A stretch of 32,433 bases of DNA from Flavobacterium sp. (GTDB lineage: Bacteria > Bacteroidota > Bacteroidia > Flavobacteriales > Flavobacteriaceae). The DNA lies in assembly GCA_030151565.1 (NCBI GenBank), contig JASLDM010000011.1:1-32433 (forward strand), in the 5' to 3' direction. The notes under the pieces are model-generated. The model was given only the letters and a program-made list of their open reading frames with translations, did not search any database and was not told the DNA's origin. Shown piece after piece: positions 5,541 to 14,332 of the stretch; position 1 is the first letter of the stretch, and every line of letters begins with the position of its first letter. Both the position numbers and the translations under genes were made by a program.

Positions 5541-7943
5541 ATGAAAATATTAAAGTTTGGAGGGAAATCCCTTGCATCAGGACAAGCTTTTGACAATGTA
5601 ATCAACATCATTACAGATAAAGCAAACCAAGGACGTATCGCTATTGTTGTTTCAGCTATTGGAGACACAACAGATACATTAGAAAATATATTAGAATTAG
5701 CCAAAACACAACAAGACTATAATACTGCCTTTGAAGCTTTTCAAAACAGAAGCTATCACCAATTAGCAGATATTAAAAAAGAGCTTGATGTATTGAGCAA
5801 ATTATATGAAGGGGTTTCTTTAATTGAAGACTACAACTTAAAAATTAAAGATCAAGTACTTGCACAAGGAGAAGTTATTTCCAGTAAGATATTGGCCAAA
5901 CAATTGACCGACAGAGGCTTTAAAGCAGTTGCTGTGGATAGTCGCCAATTTTTTATCACAGATAACAATTTCGGAAGTGCACAAGCCAATGAAGAACTAT
6001 CAAAAGAAAAAACACAAGCTTATTTTAAATCATTAGATCAAAATACTATTGCTGTTGTAACTGGTTTTATTGGTTCTACCGAAAAAGGAGAAACAGTAAC
6101 ATTAGGCCGAAATGGAAGTAATTACTCTGCTGCATTATTAGCCAACTTCACTAACGCTGATGAATTGCAAAACTACACTCACGTAGATGGAATTTACACT
6201 GCTAATCCAGATTGGGTAAAGAATGCTCAGAAAATTGAAGAATTACACTTTGACGAAGCGAATGAATTAGCCAATTTTGGAGCCTCTATTTTACACGCAA
6301 AAACAATACTACCTCTTGTTGAAAATAATATTCCACTAAGAATATTAAACACATTAAATCCAAGAAGTACAGGTACATTAATTTCAGGTAAACAAACAAT
6401 ACAAGGAATTAAATCACTTTCTGTACAATCTGATGTAGCATTAATTCAATTTGAAGGAAGAGGATTATTGGGAATTGCAGGGGTCGATGCAAGAATATTT
6501 ACAGCCTTAGCTAATGAAGAAATAAGTGTTGGTGTTATCTCACAGGGTTCTTCTGAAAGAGGAATAGGGTTTATTGTTGAAGCACAAGACGCTGAATTAG
6601 CAGCAGAAGCACTACAAAAAGAGTTTCAAAATGACTTCTATACAAAAGACGTAAACCGCATTTCTATCTTAAAAGATATTGCTGTTATTTCAATCATCGG
6701 ACAAGACTTAAGCACCTTTGACAAACCTTATGCTGCCTTAGTTAAAAATAAGATTGTTCCTATTCTTTTCAACAATACGGTAACGGGTAAAAACGTGAGT
6801 TTAGTGGTTAAAAAAGAAGAAGCTAAGAAAGCATTAAATGTAATTCACGGACAAATATTTGGTATCGCTAAAAAAATAAACATTGCTGTATTTGGACACG
6901 GACTTGTAGGTGGTACTTTAATTGACCAAGTACTACAATCTGCTGAATCAATTGCTGTAAAAAAGAATATTGCCTTGAACATTTTTGCGATTGGAAACTC
7001 TAAGAAAGTCTTATTATCAGATAATGGAATTACGGCTAATTGGAGAGATCAACTTGTAAGCGATAGTATTCCTTATACAATTAAAGATGTTGTTGACTTT
7101 GCAAATCAAAATCACTTAGAGAACTTAATTGCTATTGACAATACAGCTTCAGGTGAATTTGTAAAAAACTATATTCCTTTAGTTGAGAATGGCTTTGACC
7201 TTATTTCTTCTAACAAAATTGGAAATACCATCTCTTATGAATTTTACAAACAATTGAGAGATACCTTAAAAGCAAATCACAAAGAGTATTTATATGAAAC
7301 CAATGTAGGTGCAGGATTACCATTAATAGATACAATTAAGTTATTACACCTATCTGGCGAGAATATAACAAAGATAAAAGGTGTATTCTCTGGTAGTTTA
7401 AGTTACATATTCAACACATATTCAGTAGAAAACCGCCCATTTAGTGCTGTATTAAAAGAAGCAATTGACAAAGGCTTTACAGAACCTGATCCAAGAGAAG
7501 ATTTATCTGGAAACGATGTAGGTCGTAAACTATTAATCTTAGCCAGAGAATTAGACTTACAAAATGAGTTTGAAGAAATAAACATTCAGAACCTAATTCC
7601 TACAGACTTACAAACAATAGACACGCCAACATTCTTACAAAGCTTAGAACAGCTAAACCCTTATTTTGACAAAATAAAGCAAGGTTTAAAACCAGACACT
7701 GTGTTGAGATATGTAGGAGAACTATCAGGAGATTTACAAAAAGACAAAGGTTTTTTAGAAACTAAATTGGTAGAAGTACCTACTAATTCTGCTTTAGGTC
7801 AATTAAAAGGTTCTGACAGTTTGTTTGAAATCTACACAGAAAGCTATGGAGAGAATCCAATCATCATTCAAGGTGCTGGTGCTGGTGCATCAGTTACTGC
7901 AAGAGGAGTATTTGGAGATATACTAAGACTTGCTAATAAATAA
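5541..7943 (+). CDS. thrA: Bifunctional aspartate kinase / homoserine dehydrogenase
   Basis: 800 residues. The N-terminal aspartokinase (about 1-285) begins ILKFGGKSLASG, the KFGG nucleotide-binding motif, and has the TLGRNGSNYSAALLA region. ACT regulatory domains fill about 295-440 (ISVGVISQGSSERGIGF). The homoserine dehydrogenase begins near residue 450 with the NAD(P)-binding FGHGLVGGTL and contains SSNKIGNTISY, ETNVGAGLPLIDTI and the active-site region FTEPDPREDLSGNDVGRKLLILARE. It makes aspartyl phosphate and homoserine, the supply for metX directly upstream. Last gene of the met operon. ThrA-type domain order; thrB and thrC are not nearby. No terminator is visible after it. Confidence 0.95.
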   Translation: MKILKFGGKSLASGQAFDNVINIITDKANQGRIAIVVSAIGDTTDTLENILELAKTQQDYNTAFEAFQNRSYHQLADIKKELDVLSKLYEGVSLIEDYNLKIKDQVLAQGEVISSKILAKQLTDRGFKAVAVDSRQFFITDNNFGSAQANEELSKEKTQAYFKSLDQNTIAVVTGFIGSTEKGETVTLGRNGSNYSAALLANFTNADELQNYTHVDGIYTANPDWVKNAQKIEELHFDEANELANFGASILHAKTILPLVENNIPLRILNTLNPRSTGTLISGKQTIQGIKSLSVQSDVALIQFEGRGLLGIAGVDARIFTALANEEISVGVISQGSSERGIGFIVEAQDAELAAEALQKEFQNDFYTKDVNRISILKDIAVISIIGQDLSTFDKPYAALVKNKIVPILFNNTVTGKNVSLVVKKEEAKKALNVIHGQIFGIAKKINIAVFGHGLVGGTLIDQVLQSAESIAVKKNIALNIFAIGNSKKVLLSDNGITANWRDQLVSDSIPYTIKDVVDFANQNHLENLIAIDNTASGEFVKNYIPLVENGFDLISSNKIGNTISYEFYKQLRDTLKANHKEYLYETNVGAGLPLIDTIKLLHLSGENITKIKGVFSGSLSYIFNTYSVENRPFSAVLKEAIDKGFTEPDPREDLSGNDVGRKLLILARELDLQNEFEEINIQNLIPTDLQTIDTPTFLQSLEQLNPYFDKIKQGLKPDTVLRYVGELSGDLQKDKGFLETKLVEVPTNSALGQLKGSDSLFEIYTESYGENPIIIQGAGAGASVTARGVFGDILRLANK

Positions 7944-7995
7944 CATTTATTATCCTAAATAAATTTCCAAACCTAGTAGATTGTATAGATAAAAA

Positions 7996-8025
7996 TTGCA
8001 AATCAAGCATAAATAGTTATTTTTG
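7996..8025 (+). promoter_or_regulatory. Bacteroidota-type promoter for the acyl-CoA dehydrogenase gene
   Basis: TTG at 7996-7998, a 19-base spacer and TATTTTTG at 8018-8025: a full match to the TTG / TAnnTTTG pattern, 31 bases before the ATG at 8057. Confidence 0.75.
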
Positions 8026-8056
8026 TGCTACAACTAAATTATTTCTATAACAGATT

Positions 8057-9235
8057 ATGAAACCAGATTTATTTCAAGCACCTGATTACTATCAATTAGA
8101 CGATTTACTTACAGAAGAACATAAATTAGTTCGTGACGCTGCCCGCGCTTGGGTTAAACGTGACGTAACTCCTATTATCGAAGATTTCGCACAAAGAGCT
8201 GAATTCCCTAAACATTTAATTCCTGGACTTGCAGAAATTGGAGGTTTTGGACCTTATATCCCAGAAGAATATGGAGGAGCTGGTTTAGATCAAATCTCTT
8301 ATGGACTTATCATGCAAGAAATTGAGCGTGGTGATTCTGGAATTCGTTCTACTTCTTCAGTACAATCTTCATTAGTAATGTACCCAATTTGGAAGTATGG
8401 AAACGAAGAACAACGTAAAAAATACTTACCAAAATTAGCTTCTGGTGAATTCATCGGATGTTTTGGATTAACAGAACCTGATTATGGATCGAATCCAGCG
8501 GGAATGGTTACCAACTTTAAAGATATGGGAGACCATTATCTATTAAATGGTGCCAAAATGTGGATCTCTAACGCACCATTTGCTGACATTGCAGTAGTAT
8601 GGGCTAAAAATGAAGAAGGACGCATTAAAGGATTAATCGTAGAGCGTGGAATGGAAGGTTTTACTACACCTGAAACGCACAACAAATGGTCATTAAGAGC
8701 CTCTGCAACAGGAGAGTTGATTTTTGACAACGTAAAAGTACCTAAAGAAAACCTATTACCAAACAAAGACGGATTAGGAGCACCTCTTGGTTGTCTTGAT
8801 TCAGCTCGTTACGGTATTGCTTGGGGAGCTATTGGTGCTGCAATGGATTGTTATGACACTGCCTTGAGATACTCTCAAGAACGCGTTCAATTTGACAAAC
8901 CAATTGGAGCAACACAATTGCAACAAAAGAAATTAGCCGAGATGATTACTGAAATCACAAAAGCTCAATTATTAACTTGGCGTTTGGGTGTACTTAGAAA
9001 TGAAGGTAGAGCTACAACTGCTCAAATTTCAATGGCTAAGAGAAATAACGTAGCGATGGCTTTAGACATCGCTCGTGATGCACGTCAGATGTTAGGCGGT
9101 ATGGGAATCACAGGTGAATATTCTATTATGCGTCATATGATGAATTTAGAGTCTGTGGTTACTTACGAGGGAACACATGACATTCACTTGTTAATTACAG
9201 GAATGGATGTAACAGGATTCCCTGCATTCAAATAA
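8057..9235 (+). CDS. gcdH: Glutaryl-CoA dehydrogenase (acyl-CoA dehydrogenase family)
   Basis: 392-residue FAD-dependent acyl-CoA dehydrogenase. Seen: CFGLTEPDYGSNPAGM (flavin and substrate contact), WISNAPFADIAVVWAK, the helical C-terminal domain with QLQQKKLAEM and LGGMGITGEY, and the catalytic glutamate in TYEGTHDIH (about E371). The YEGTHDIH context and the N-terminal lid are typical of glutaryl-CoA dehydrogenase, which oxidises and decarboxylates glutaryl-CoA to crotonyl-CoA in lysine and tryptophan breakdown. A saccharopine dehydrogenase-like gene at 22330 fits lysine catabolism. It has its own promoter and terminator. A related short-chain acyl-CoA dehydrogenase is possible but less likely. 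Confidence 0.85.
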   Translation: MKPDLFQAPDYYQLDDLLTEEHKLVRDAARAWVKRDVTPIIEDFAQRAEFPKHLIPGLAEIGGFGPYIPEEYGGAGLDQISYGLIMQEIERGDSGIRSTSSVQSSLVMYPIWKYGNEEQRKKYLPKLASGEFIGCFGLTEPDYGSNPAGMVTNFKDMGDHYLLNGAKMWISNAPFADIAVVWAKNEEGRIKGLIVERGMEGFTTPETHNKWSLRASATGELIFDNVKVPKENLLPNKDGLGAPLGCLDSARYGIAWGAIGAAMDCYDTALRYSQERVQFDKPIGATQLQQKKLAEMITEITKAQLLTWRLGVLRNEGRATTAQISMAKRNNVAMALDIARDARQMLGGMGITGEYSIMRHMMNLESVVTYEGTHDIHLLITGMDVTGFPAFK

Positions 9236-9266
9236 GTTTTTAACAAAGCTAAAGAATACCTAAAAG

Positions 9267-9292
9267 GCTTCTCGATTACGAGAAGCTTTTTT
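9267..9292 (+). terminator. Rho-independent terminator after gcdH
   Basis: 8-bp stem GCTTCTCG (9267-9274) with CGAGAAGC (9279-9286), ATTA loop, then six T. Confidence 0.85.
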
Positions 9293-9299
9293 AATTTTG
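9292..9299 (+). promoter_or_regulatory. -7 element before the DUF3050 gene
   Basis: TAATTTTG, a full match to TAnnTTTG, 16 bases before the ATG at 9316. A clear TTG -33 element is not seen. The box overlaps the end of the gcdH terminator. Confidence 0.45.
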
Positions 9300-9315
9300 T
9301 ATAAATTTATTCATC

Positions 9316-10086
9316 ATGACTATTCAAGAAATCAATACCCTTATTCAGCCCGAGAGAAAGGCTTTGCTAGAACACAGCCTCTATCAAAAAATTAAAACCG
9401 TACCAAACCTTCATGCCTTTATGGAAGGACACGTATATGCTGTTTGGGATTTTATGTCTTTATTAAAAGCGTTACAACAGAAATTAACTTGTACAACAGT
9501 TCCTTGGTTTGCCTCGACTAGTCCAGAAACACGTTATTTGATTAATGAAATTGTATTAGCCGAAGAATCTGACTTAAGTTTTGACGGAACGCGATTAAGT
9601 CATTTTGAAATGTATATAGATGCTATGGAAACATCTACAGCAAATACGCAAGAGGTTACGCAGTTTCTTAAAGAAGTACAAGCAAACAATGACATTTTTA
9701 AAGCAATAGCAGCTACAACACTTCACCCAAATATTAAAGATTTTCTAAACTTTAGCTTTAATGTGATTACTAAAGGAGAGACTCACGAAATTGCAGCAGC
9801 CTTTACATTTGGTCGTGAAGATTTAATTCCTGCCATGTTTACAGAAATCCTACGCTACTTTGAAGCGAATTTCCCAAATACTGATTTATCCAAGTTAATT
9901 TATTACTTTGAACGTCACATTGAATTAGATGGAGATGAACATGGCCCTATGGCAATGAAAATGATTGCTGAACTTTGTGGCAACAATCAAGAAAAATGGA
10001 ATGATGTTGTTCGTATTTCCAAAGAAGCTCTAGTAAAGCGCATTGGGTTATGGGATGCAATTGAAGCACGCATAGATGCTCAATAA
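9316..10086 (+). CDS. DUF3050 family protein (heme-oxygenase-like fold predicted)
   Basis: 256 residues, cytoplasmic, without signal peptide. It matches what I remember of DUF3050 proteins: LEHSLYQKIKTVPNLHAFMEGHVYAVWDFMSLLKALQ near the N-terminus, the conserved EIVLAEESD and SHFEMYIDAM, an internal FTFGREDLIPAMF and the C-terminal YFERHIELDGDEHGPMA. The conserved His and Glu residues (HxxxW, EES, HFEMY, HIELDGDEH) resemble metal ligands of heme-oxygenase-like diiron proteins, which is an inference. The function is not known. It appears monocistronic with a -7 element directly upstream. Confidence 0.75.
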   Translation: MTIQEINTLIQPERKALLEHSLYQKIKTVPNLHAFMEGHVYAVWDFMSLLKALQQKLTCTTVPWFASTSPETRYLINEIVLAEESDLSFDGTRLSHFEMYIDAMETSTANTQEVTQFLKEVQANNDIFKAIAATTLHPNIKDFLNFSFNVITKGETHEIAAAFTFGREDLIPAMFTEILRYFEANFPNTDLSKLIYYFERHIELDGDEHGPMAMKMIAELCGNNQEKWNDVVRISKEALVKRIGLWDAIEARIDAQ

Positions 10087-10127
10087 AGCTTAACAATTCG
10101 TAAACAACGTATTCAAAAGAGAAAGAC

Positions 10128-10135
10128 TAACTTTG
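10128..10135 (+). promoter_or_regulatory. -7 element before the SDR gene
   Basis: TAACTTTG, a full match to TAnnTTTG, 17 bases before the ATG at 10153. No good TTG is seen at the right distance upstream. Confidence 0.5.
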
Positions 10136-10152
10136 TTTGAAAGTACTAGATT

Positions 10153-10869
10153 ATGGAAAATATCAAAAATAAAAAAGCCATTGTAACTGGCGGTGGAAGA
10201 GGCTTAGGAAAAGCCACTGCAATTGCTCTTGCTCAAGAAGGAGTTCATGTAGCTATTACAGGAAGAAACGAACAAATCTTACAAGAGACAGTTAAAGAAC
10301 TTACTTCATATGGTGTAAATGCTACATACGCTGTATTTGACGTAACCGACAAAGCTAAAGTAAAAGTAGAACTTGAAAAAGCAATTACGACTTTAGGGGG
10401 TGTAGATATTTTAGTAAATAATGCGGGGATTGCAGAATTTGGAAGATTTACAGAAATGGATGCTACGCGTTGGGAGGAAATTCTATTGACCAATGTAATG
10501 GGAATTTACAATGTAACAAGAGAAGTGCTTCCTCATTTAATCGATCAAAACGAAGGGGATATCATCAATGTTGCTTCAACGGCAGGATTAAATGGCAACC
10601 CTGGAACCTCAGCTTATTCTGCTTCAAAATTTGCAGTTATTGGACTTTCAGAATCATTAATGAAAGAAGTTCGTAAAAACAACATTCGCGTATGCACACT
10701 AACACCAAGTACTATCGCATCTGATATGTCTATTGAGTTAGGTTTAACAGATGGAAACCCTGAAAGCGTTTTACAACCTTCTGATTTCGCTGAATTGATA
10801 GTTGCAAACTTAAAACTACCTAGAAGAGCGCTTTTAAAATCAGCCTCATTATGGTCTACAAATCCATAA
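10153..10869 (+). CDS. Short-chain dehydrogenase/reductase, 3-ketoacyl-ACP reductase-like
   Basis: 238-residue classical SDR. Seen: the cofactor motif TGGGRGLG (12-19), VNNAG (88-92), the catalytic Ser in INVASTAG (S142) and the YxxxK pair Y155/K159 in AYSASKFAV. GRNE (37-40) at the end of beta-strand 2, with its Arg, suggests NADPH. It is often annotated FabG-like, but fabG usually sits in the fatty-acid cluster; here it stands alone with a promoter element before it and a strong terminator after it, so the true substrate is open. Reductase class secure, substrate unknown. Confidence 0.88.
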   Translation: MENIKNKKAIVTGGGRGLGKATAIALAQEGVHVAITGRNEQILQETVKELTSYGVNATYAVFDVTDKAKVKVELEKAITTLGGVDILVNNAGIAEFGRFTEMDATRWEEILLTNVMGIYNVTREVLPHLIDQNEGDIINVASTAGLNGNPGTSAYSASKFAVIGLSESLMKEVRKNNIRVCTLTPSTIASDMSIELGLTDGNPESVLQPSDFAELIVANLKLPRRALLKSASLWSTNP

Positions 10870-10884
10870 AATAAACCAATAAAT

Positions 10885-10920
10885 AAAAAGGGGATTAACC
10901 ACATGGTTAATCCCCTTTTT
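10885..10920. terminator. Bidirectional terminator between convergent genes
   Basis: 15-bp perfect stem (10886-10900 with 10905-10919, core GGGGATTAACC / GGTTAATCCCC) with an ACAT loop, A run on the left and T run on the right. It can serve both the SDR gene (plus) and the lipoprotein gene ending at 10988 (minus). Confidence 0.88.
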
Positions 10921-10987
10921 CATTGCTATAAATCGAACTTAACAAGGTCAAGAATCCGCCCCTTTATACAAAACGGATTCTTTACAA

Positions 10988-11512
10988 TTAATGACTATGT
11001 TCTTCTCCCTCGTGATCATGGTCATGGTCATGATCATGATCCCCCTCACCTGGTCCTACAATTTCAATATTTCTAGCTACCATTTCTTGATTACCAGCTG
11101 CGTCTAAGACATAAACAACAAAATGATAACCTCCTGGTGTTGCATTTTCAGGTATTGTAATTTCATGATGATGAATTGAAGCATTGCGTTGTCCAGCCAA
11201 ACTCCATTGATGTTGAAAATTATATAAAATAGTTTCAGAAGCCATAGGAACTAACTTTGCCATTTTCCCGTGTGAATGTGTGTGTGAATGTCCTTCAGCG
11301 CTATGAATATCTATCTTATAAGATCCAAGCATTTCATTATCCGAAACTTCCATATCAAAATGAATAGATTTTCCTGCTTCTAAATGTGCTCCTTCTTCAG
11401 GAGCATGGAGATTTACAATTGGCTTTTGCGTGTCATTATTATCAGATGAACACGAGACTAAAGAAGCTGTTGCTACAACAGCTAAAGCGAATAAATATGA
11501 TTGTATTTTCAT
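10988..11512 (-). CDS. DUF4625-like surface lipoprotein with His/Asp-rich tail
   Basis: 174 residues from the ATG at 11512, which gives a clean lipoprotein signal peptide (MKIQSYLFALAVVATASLVS) with lipobox LVSC (C21). The residues after the cysteine (SSDNND) resemble the acidic surface-export signal of Bacteroidota lipoproteins. One immunoglobulin-like domain follows (about 32-150; PIVNLHAPEEGAHLEAGKSIHFDMEVSDNE). Histidine clusters GHSHTHSHG and a tail of alternating His and Asp (DHDHDHDHDHEG) suggest zinc or other metal binding, an inference. It is the last gene of the minus-strand TonB operon. An upstream ATG at 11650 would add a non-signal extension and overlap the neighbour, so it was not chosen. 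Confidence 0.78.
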   Translation of the reverse strand: MKIQSYLFALAVVATASLVSCSSDNNDTQKPIVNLHAPEEGAHLEAGKSIHFDMEVSDNEMLGSYKIDIHSAEGHSHTHSHGKMAKLVPMASETILYNFQHQWSLAGQRNASIHHHEITIPENATPGGYHFVVYVLDAAGNQEMVARNIEIVGPGEGDHDHDHDHDHEGEEHSH

Positions 11513-11571
11513 TTTATAATTCTTAATAATTAAAATATATGGTTTAATACTAGTAAAGTGATTCCTATAAA

Positions 11572-11898
11572 TTAAAACAAAACCGGAGGTCCTCTTAGAA
11601 AAATTCCTCGGAACAAAAATTCCTGAAATACTATTAAAATAGCAGAGCACTTTAAATCATAAAAAGGAAACTCTGTCAAGGACAATTCAAAAGTCCAAGG
11701 TGCATACCATAAAGGCTGATCAAACAAATGCTGATCACAATAGTGTACTCTACTCTTACTGACTAATTCTGGAGTGGTAGCTTTTTTAGTTCCATACTCG
11801 TGCGGAATTAATACAAAGTGTAAAACATTACTCGCTTGAGGAATTAAAAAAAACCAAAGAAAAAGTAGACTTATATAAGTTCGAAGTCTAAAAACCAT
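11572..11898 (-). CDS. Small hydrophobic-leader protein with RGPP tail (DUF2946-like), downstream of TonB receptor
   Basis: 108 residues starting 2 bases after the TonB receptor stop, so probably translationally coupled. An N-terminal membrane or signal segment (RLRTYISLLFLWFFLIPQAS) is followed by HFVLIPHEYG, then HYCDQHLFD, and it ends in FLRGPPVLF. The pattern of hydrophobic start, His and Cys pairs and a terminal (R)xPP motif recalls DUF2946 proteins found next to metal-related TonB genes, and is shared with the 14333-14707 protein on the other side of the receptor. Function unknown; a periplasmic metal-related role is inferred from residues and neighbours. Confidence 0.65.
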   Translation of the reverse strand: MVFRLRTYISLLFLWFFLIPQASNVLHFVLIPHEYGTKKATTPELVSKSRVHYCDQHLFDQPLWYAPWTFELSLTEFPFYDLKCSAILIVFQEFLFRGIFLRGPPVLF

Positions 11899-11900
11899 AT

Positions 11901-14264
11901 TTAGAAAGGAATCTCAACCATTAATTGTAAGGATCTACCTAATTCAGGAATTTCCAATGCCCTATAATAACTGGTATGATTCAAGGCTTTTGTATTCAAA
12001 AGATTACTTCCAGACAAAATTATTTTGGCTTCAAACTTATCTAATTTCAAACTTGTTGATAATCCTGCCCCAAACAATTGATAAGATGGAGTAATTGACT
12101 CATTTTGAGCAATTCGTTCTTGCTTAGCATGCCATTTCCCATTAATATAGACATGATTATCTTTAAGAAATTTCCAATCGTTAAACTGGTAATTCAATTC
12201 AAAAAATAAATTTGCAGGCGTTGAAAAAGGCAAAGGATAATCTGTTTTAGAGAAGTCCGTAATTTGTTTATTATATACAAATTCAAAAACCGCTTCTGCT
12301 TTCAATCGATCCCAAAAAGTATGTGCCATTTGCCATTCAAAACCACTGATCAAAGCTTTGGATTGCGTGTACTCATAAATTTGTCCTCCATCTGGTAATA
12401 CAGAAAATATACCTGAAGGTTTCAAGAAGATATAGTTATTAAAATAATACAAATATGGACTAAATTTTGTTTCAAAAGCTCCTTGTCGATAATCGAGATG
12501 AAAATCTAAAGCCCATCCACGTTCGGGATCCAAATTTGGGTTTCCTTTTTCATGACGAAAGGCACCATGATGCAAACCATTAGCTGCCAATTCAATTGCA
12601 GTAGGAAATCTAAAATTAGTCCCCAATGTCATCCCTAAATTCCATTGTTCACTCAACTCATAAACTCCCCCTAAAGAAGCATTAAAACTACTAAAGCTTC
12701 TATCTAAATCTTGACTACGTTGAGCATAGCTATCAGACAGAACTTCACCTAAACCCTTGTCAATTAAAAAATCATACAGCAAATTGTCGTAATACGGACG
12801 AACTTGAATTTCAGCATAATCAAATCGAGCGCCTGCCTCTACCTTTAAACGTTCGGAAAATTGATGTTCGTGAATCCCGAAAAAGCCCATCGTATTTTTA
12901 TTAAACTTTGGCAATAAAAAACCATATCCTCCGATAGTATTATTTTGAAAATTCTGTTGAAATCCAAGTGTTGTCTTGTGATTATTTTTGGATAGATGTT
13001 CGTACTTCAAACTAAAATCAAAAGTATTCAACACAAACTCTAGCTCAAGATTTGGATTTTTTTCTGGAGCCTCTAGATTCCCGTAATGGGAATGAAAAAA
13101 GCTAGATTCTTGACGAATATTACTCTGAAAAGCCAATCCAATCTTTAACAAATTCCCTTCAGACAAATCTAAAGCTGTCGAACTCGACACCTTATAGTGG
13201 TGTACACTTTGGTTGGGTAAGTCTATATTCCGAGAATCCCCATCGTCTTGAACACTTGCTACAGAAGGGATTCCATGAGACCCTGGAAAAAAACCACTTT
13301 TACTATAAACACTACTAACGCTAAAAATTTGTTGAATATTTCTTCCAACATATCCAACTTGCCCATAAAAATCCAATTCCTTACCAGCCGTATTCTTCAT
13401 ACGTTGATTTACAATCGGAATATTAGTATTTAGATAATAAATATTATCAGTAGGCACTCGATAATCTCCATATTCTTGACCGCTCGCTTTTAATTTATAA
13501 AAAAAGTGATCTCCTCTACTTTTAATAGCCGCTGCAAATCCAAAAGCATCATTTACTGATTTTCCAAAAGCTGTTGCCGTTCCTGAAAAAGAATGGATCT
13601 CAGGGATCTTCTCATTATTTATACGAATCACACCACCTATCGCATCACTACCATATTCAATAGCGCCAACTCCTTTAATAACCTCTACTTCCTCGGTGTT
13701 CAATGCATCTATTTCGAGTCCGTGATCAGCTCCCCATTGTTGCCCTTCCTGCTTAACGCCATTTTCTGAAACCGCAACTCGATTAAAGCCCAACCCTCGA
13801 ATAATAGGTTTGGAAGCTCCCGCTCCAATTTCCATTGCATTAACTCCAGGAACCCGTTCTAGCGTTTTTGCTAAAGATCCTGAATAATTCCGCATCAATT
13901 CTTGTTGCTGAACCTTCTCGCTATTAACTATTTTCTGTTGTTGTGATGTCTTCACAATCAATTGATCCAACATTGTTGAGTCTTCTAATAAATGTAAATG
14001 AATATTTTTATTCGATTGAACATTTATTACCGTATCGAGCGTTTGAAACCCGACAAAAGACACTTGTAAATTATAAGTGCCAGAAGCTAAAGGAGCACTC
14101 CTAAACTTCCCTTGTGCGTCAGCCATAAATGCTTGATTTGACAATACTAAAGTACTACCACTAAGCGGTAATCCTTGTGTATCGTATACAGTTCCTGAAA
14201 CCACAAACTGTGCTGACACTTGCCACGAAACCAAGGTAAGTAGCATTAAAATAGAAATTTTCAT
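11901..14264 (-). CDS. TonB-dependent outer-membrane receptor, probable metal (zinc?) uptake
   Basis: 787 residues. Signal peptide 1-18 (LTLVSWQVSA), then a carboxypeptidase-regulatory-like domain (about 20-105; VVSGTVYDTQGLPLSGSTLVL), a plug domain (about 110-220; SLAKTLERVPGVNAMEIG, IIRGLGFNRV, GLEIDALNTEEVEVIKG) and a 22-strand-type barrel ending in aromatic F787. The QWGADHGLEID loop and GLHHGAFRHEKGNPNL resemble ZnuD-like receptors. Neighbours with His- and Cys-rich motifs on both sides support a metal substrate, but zinc, copper or a metallophore cannot be separated. Same strand and operon as 14707-10988. Confidence 0.88.
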   Translation of the reverse strand: MKISILMLLTLVSWQVSAQFVVSGTVYDTQGLPLSGSTLVLSNQAFMADAQGKFRSAPLASGTYNLQVSFVGFQTLDTVINVQSNKNIHLHLLEDSTMLDQLIVKTSQQQKIVNSEKVQQQELMRNYSGSLAKTLERVPGVNAMEIGAGASKPIIRGLGFNRVAVSENGVKQEGQQWGADHGLEIDALNTEEVEVIKGVGAIEYGSDAIGGVIRINNEKIPEIHSFSGTATAFGKSVNDAFGFAAAIKSRGDHFFYKLKASGQEYGDYRVPTDNIYYLNTNIPIVNQRMKNTAGKELDFYGQVGYVGRNIQQIFSVSSVYSKSGFFPGSHGIPSVASVQDDGDSRNIDLPNQSVHHYKVSSSTALDLSEGNLLKIGLAFQSNIRQESSFFHSHYGNLEAPEKNPNLELEFVLNTFDFSLKYEHLSKNNHKTTLGFQQNFQNNTIGGYGFLLPKFNKNTMGFFGIHEHQFSERLKVEAGARFDYAEIQVRPYYDNLLYDFLIDKGLGEVLSDSYAQRSQDLDRSFSSFNASLGGVYELSEQWNLGMTLGTNFRFPTAIELAANGLHHGAFRHEKGNPNLDPERGWALDFHLDYRQGAFETKFSPYLYYFNNYIFLKPSGIFSVLPDGGQIYEYTQSKALISGFEWQMAHTFWDRLKAEAVFEFVYNKQITDFSKTDYPLPFSTPANLFFELNYQFNDWKFLKDNHVYINGKWHAKQERIAQNESITPSYQLFGAGLSTSLKLDKFEAKIILSGSNLLNTKALNHTSYYRALEIPELGRSLQLMVEIPF

Positions 14265-14332
14265 CTTAATCTTTTATTTAAAATCAATAGGTAAACCCTC
14301 GACGAATCGAGTGTAAAAAACACGTAACTGAA

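Noticed and set aside
10470..10676. 68-codon plus-strand ORF inside the SDR gene
   Set aside because: Out-of-frame shadow of the conserved SDR coding sequence; the same holds for the other short ORFs inside long genes.
11513..11650. N-terminal extension of the lipoprotein gene to ATG 11650
   Set aside because: It overlaps the upstream gene in another frame and hides the lipoprotein signal peptide that begins at 11512.
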